Of a stretch of 51,285 bases of DNA, positions 49,992 to 51,285 are shown one piece after another (within the stretch, counting starts at the first letter, position 1; each line of letters opens with the position of its first letter). A model generated the notes under the pieces. The model had not been told where the DNA came from. It ran no database searches and worked only from the letters and a program-made list of their open reading frames with translations. Position numbers and translations under genes: made by a program. Origin of the DNA: Myxococcaceae bacterium. GTDB lineage: Bacteria > Myxococcota > Myxococcia > Myxococcales > Myxococcaceae. The stretch lies in contig JAFGNZ010000071.1 in NCBI GenBank assembly GCA_016926755.1, positions 1 through 51,285 on the forward strand, written 5' to 3'.

Positions 49992-51285
49992 ATGCACGAA
50001 GCGCTCGAAGTCCTCCTGGCCGATGGCGTGATTGATGAGGTGAACGCCCGCCTCAAGAGCGGCAAGGAGGCGGACGTCTACATCGTCACCCACGGTGGCC
50101 AGTACGTCGCGGCGAAGATCTACAAGGAGCGCACCCAGCGCAACTTCAAGAACAACGCCGGCTACAAGGAAGGTCGCCTCGTCCGCAACAGCCGCACCCG
50201 GCGGGCCATGGAGAAGGGCAGCCGCTTCGGGCAGGAGGCCTCCGAGGAGGCGTGGAAGACGGCCGAGGCGGAGACGCTCTCCAAGCTGCACACCGCGGGC
50301 GTGCGGGTGCCCGCCCCGGTGATGTTCTACGAGGGCGTGCTGTTGATGGAGCTGGTGGTGGACGTGGAGGGGCAGCCCGCGCCGCGGCTGGTGGACGCGC
50401 TGCTCACCCCGGAGCTGGCGGCGGAGTTCTACCGGGATCTGCGGCAGCAGGCAGTGAAGATCCTCTGCTGCGATCTCATCCACGGGGACCTGAGCGCCTA
50501 CAACATCCTGCTGGGGGCCCAGGGGCCCACCATCATCGACTTTCCGCAGACCGTCGCCGCGGCGGCCAACAGCCGGGCGGAGTTCTTCTTCAAGCGCGAC
50601 CTGGACAACCTCCGCCTCTTCTTCGCCGGCTACGAGCCCAGCCTGATGGGGCGCGCGGGGGACTCGTCGGAGATCTGGCGGGCCTACGTGCGGCGCGAGC
50701 TGACGCCGGACTTCGAGCCGAGTGGCCGCGGCGTGCCGGACGCGCGAGGCCCGAGGGGTGGCGCTCGCCACGGGGGCAGGTCCGAGGGTGGGAGGCCGTT
50801 TCCTCCACGCGAGGACGCTCACGCGCCAGTCTCCGAGGCCCGCGCGGCCGCTGCTCCCGAGGAGGAGGACGAGTTCGCGCTGCTGCGCCAGGGCGGCGGC
50901 GAGCGGCCCAAGGTGGCCCAGATCGCGCGGGCGGGGAACGGCAGGGACCGTCATCACCGGGGAGGGCCACGCAGTGGCGGGCCTCCCGGGCGCTCGGGTG
51001 GAGGTGGGCGGCACGGGCCGCCGCGCGGTGGACAGGCTCATCACGGGGGCGGCGGGGGGCAGCCCAGGCTGCACGGAGAGCGCCCCCATCCTGGAGGAAA
51101 GGGGCAGGGTCAGCCGCAGCAGGGGCGAGCGCCGCATGGGGGTGGAGGTTCAGATCAGCCGCGGCAGGGGCGAGCGCCGCATGGGGGCGGGGGTTCAGGT
51201 CAGCCGCAGCAGGGGCGAGCGCCGCATGGGGGCGGGGGTTCAGGTCAGCCGCAGCAGGGGCGAGCGCCGCATGGGGGTGGCGGGC
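49992..51285 (+). CDS. RIO-family atypical serine kinase with Gly/His-rich repeat tail (partial)
   Basis: Starting at ATG 49992, the first ~240 residues are a RIO1-type kinase: KSGKEADVYIV (ATP loop), VAAKIYK with the catalytic lysine, LIHGDLSAYNILL (catalytic loop) and IIDFPQTV (metal-binding aspartate). RIO1 usually has STGKEANVY and DVSQ, so small departures are present. From about residue 245 the protein becomes low complexity, rich in Arg, Gly, Pro and His, ending in the 15-residue repeats described separately. The frame is open to the window edge, so the C-terminus is missing. Bacterial RIO proteins are poorly understood; the tail may bind nucleic acid or metal. Confidence 0.88.
   Translation, partial: MHEALEVLLADGVIDEVNARLKSGKEADVYIVTHGGQYVAAKIYKERTQRNFKNNAGYKEGRLVRNSRTRRAMEKGSRFGQEASEEAWKTAEAETLSKLHTAGVRVPAPVMFYEGVLLMELVVDVEGQPAPRLVDALLTPELAAEFYRDLRQQAVKILCCDLIHGDLSAYNILLGAQGPTIIDFPQTVAAAANSRAEFFFKRDLDNLRLFFAGYEPSLMGRAGDSSEIWRAYVRRELTPDFEPSGRGVPDARGPRGGARHGGRSEGGRPFPPREDAHAPVSEARAAAAPEEEDEFALLRQGGGERPKVAQIARAGNGRDRHHRGGPRSGGPPGRSGGGGRHGPPRGGQAHHGGGGGQPRLHGERPHPGGKGQGQPQQGRAPHGGGGSDQPRQGRAPHGGGGSGQPQQGRAPHGGGGSGQPQQGRAPHGGGG
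51108..51285 (+). repeat. in-frame 45-bp tandem repeat in the RIO kinase gene
   Basis: Units begin at 51108, 51153, 51198 and 51243, the last cut by the window end. Each encodes a 15-residue unit close to GQPQQGRAPHGGGGS. Units differ only by single bases (for example GAT for GGT and CGG for CAG in the second), so the array expanded recently. Confidence 0.95.

Overview
This is a GC-rich bacterial chromosome segment with strong GC bias at third codon positions. A MYXO-CTERM-like small protein, DUF4388 (PATAN) regulation, a DUF5916 outer-membrane-type protein, a RIO kinase with a glycine/histidine tail, and very large NRPS genes together suggest a myxobacterium, probably of the Archangium/Cystobacter/Stigmatella type. 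That assignment is inferred from gene content. I saw no rRNA, tRNA, CRISPR array or intact insertion sequence.

Left edge (1-2813): an O-methyltransferase running off the window, preceded by and translationally coupled to a small secreted Cys-rich protein, then a receiver-DUF4388 response regulator.

Biosynthetic region (2810-31459): a B12-type radical SAM enzyme (minus strand) diverges from a plus-strand operon NRPS1 - ectB-like aminotransferase - glycine-amidinotransferase homologue - NRPS2. NRPS2 (C-A-T x3, no thioesterase) begins with a condensation domain of lipo-initiation appearance. NRPS1 (C-A-T x3 plus TE) carries the only release domain. The likely reading is that the downstream gene product acts first and NRPS1 finishes a six-residue acyl-peptide. 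EctB would make 2,4-diaminobutyrate and the amidinotransferase could convert it, or another amine, to a guanidine. An Asp/Asn beta-hydroxylase homologue, an MFS exporter, a ureohydrolase with all six metal ligands, and a two-domain GNAT acetyltransferase follow and are plausible tailoring, export, unmasking and resistance functions. This guanidination/de-guanidination gene set around a lipopeptide-like NRPS is the most unusual feature of the window.

Middle region (31468-39469): a decayed remnant of an Rpn-type protein, then a compact minus-strand array reading fatty acid desaturase - haem-oxygenase-like diiron enzyme - Rieske ferredoxin - DUF5916 protein - M28 membrane peptidase. The genes are separated by a few bases or overlap, so this looks like one operon.

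Right region (39663-51285): a free-standing B3/B4 (PheT-type) domain protein, a membrane-anchored spermidine-synthase-like protein, a NiCoT/UreH-like transporter, a lipoprotein, a Bcp peroxiredoxin with a histone-H1-like tail, an overlapping pair that looks like a secreted PD-(D/E)xK toxin and its immunity protein, a cyclic-nucleotide-domain histidine kinase, two small lipoproteins, NagZ, and a RIO kinase whose 3' end is an in-frame 45-bp tandem repeat cut by the window edge.
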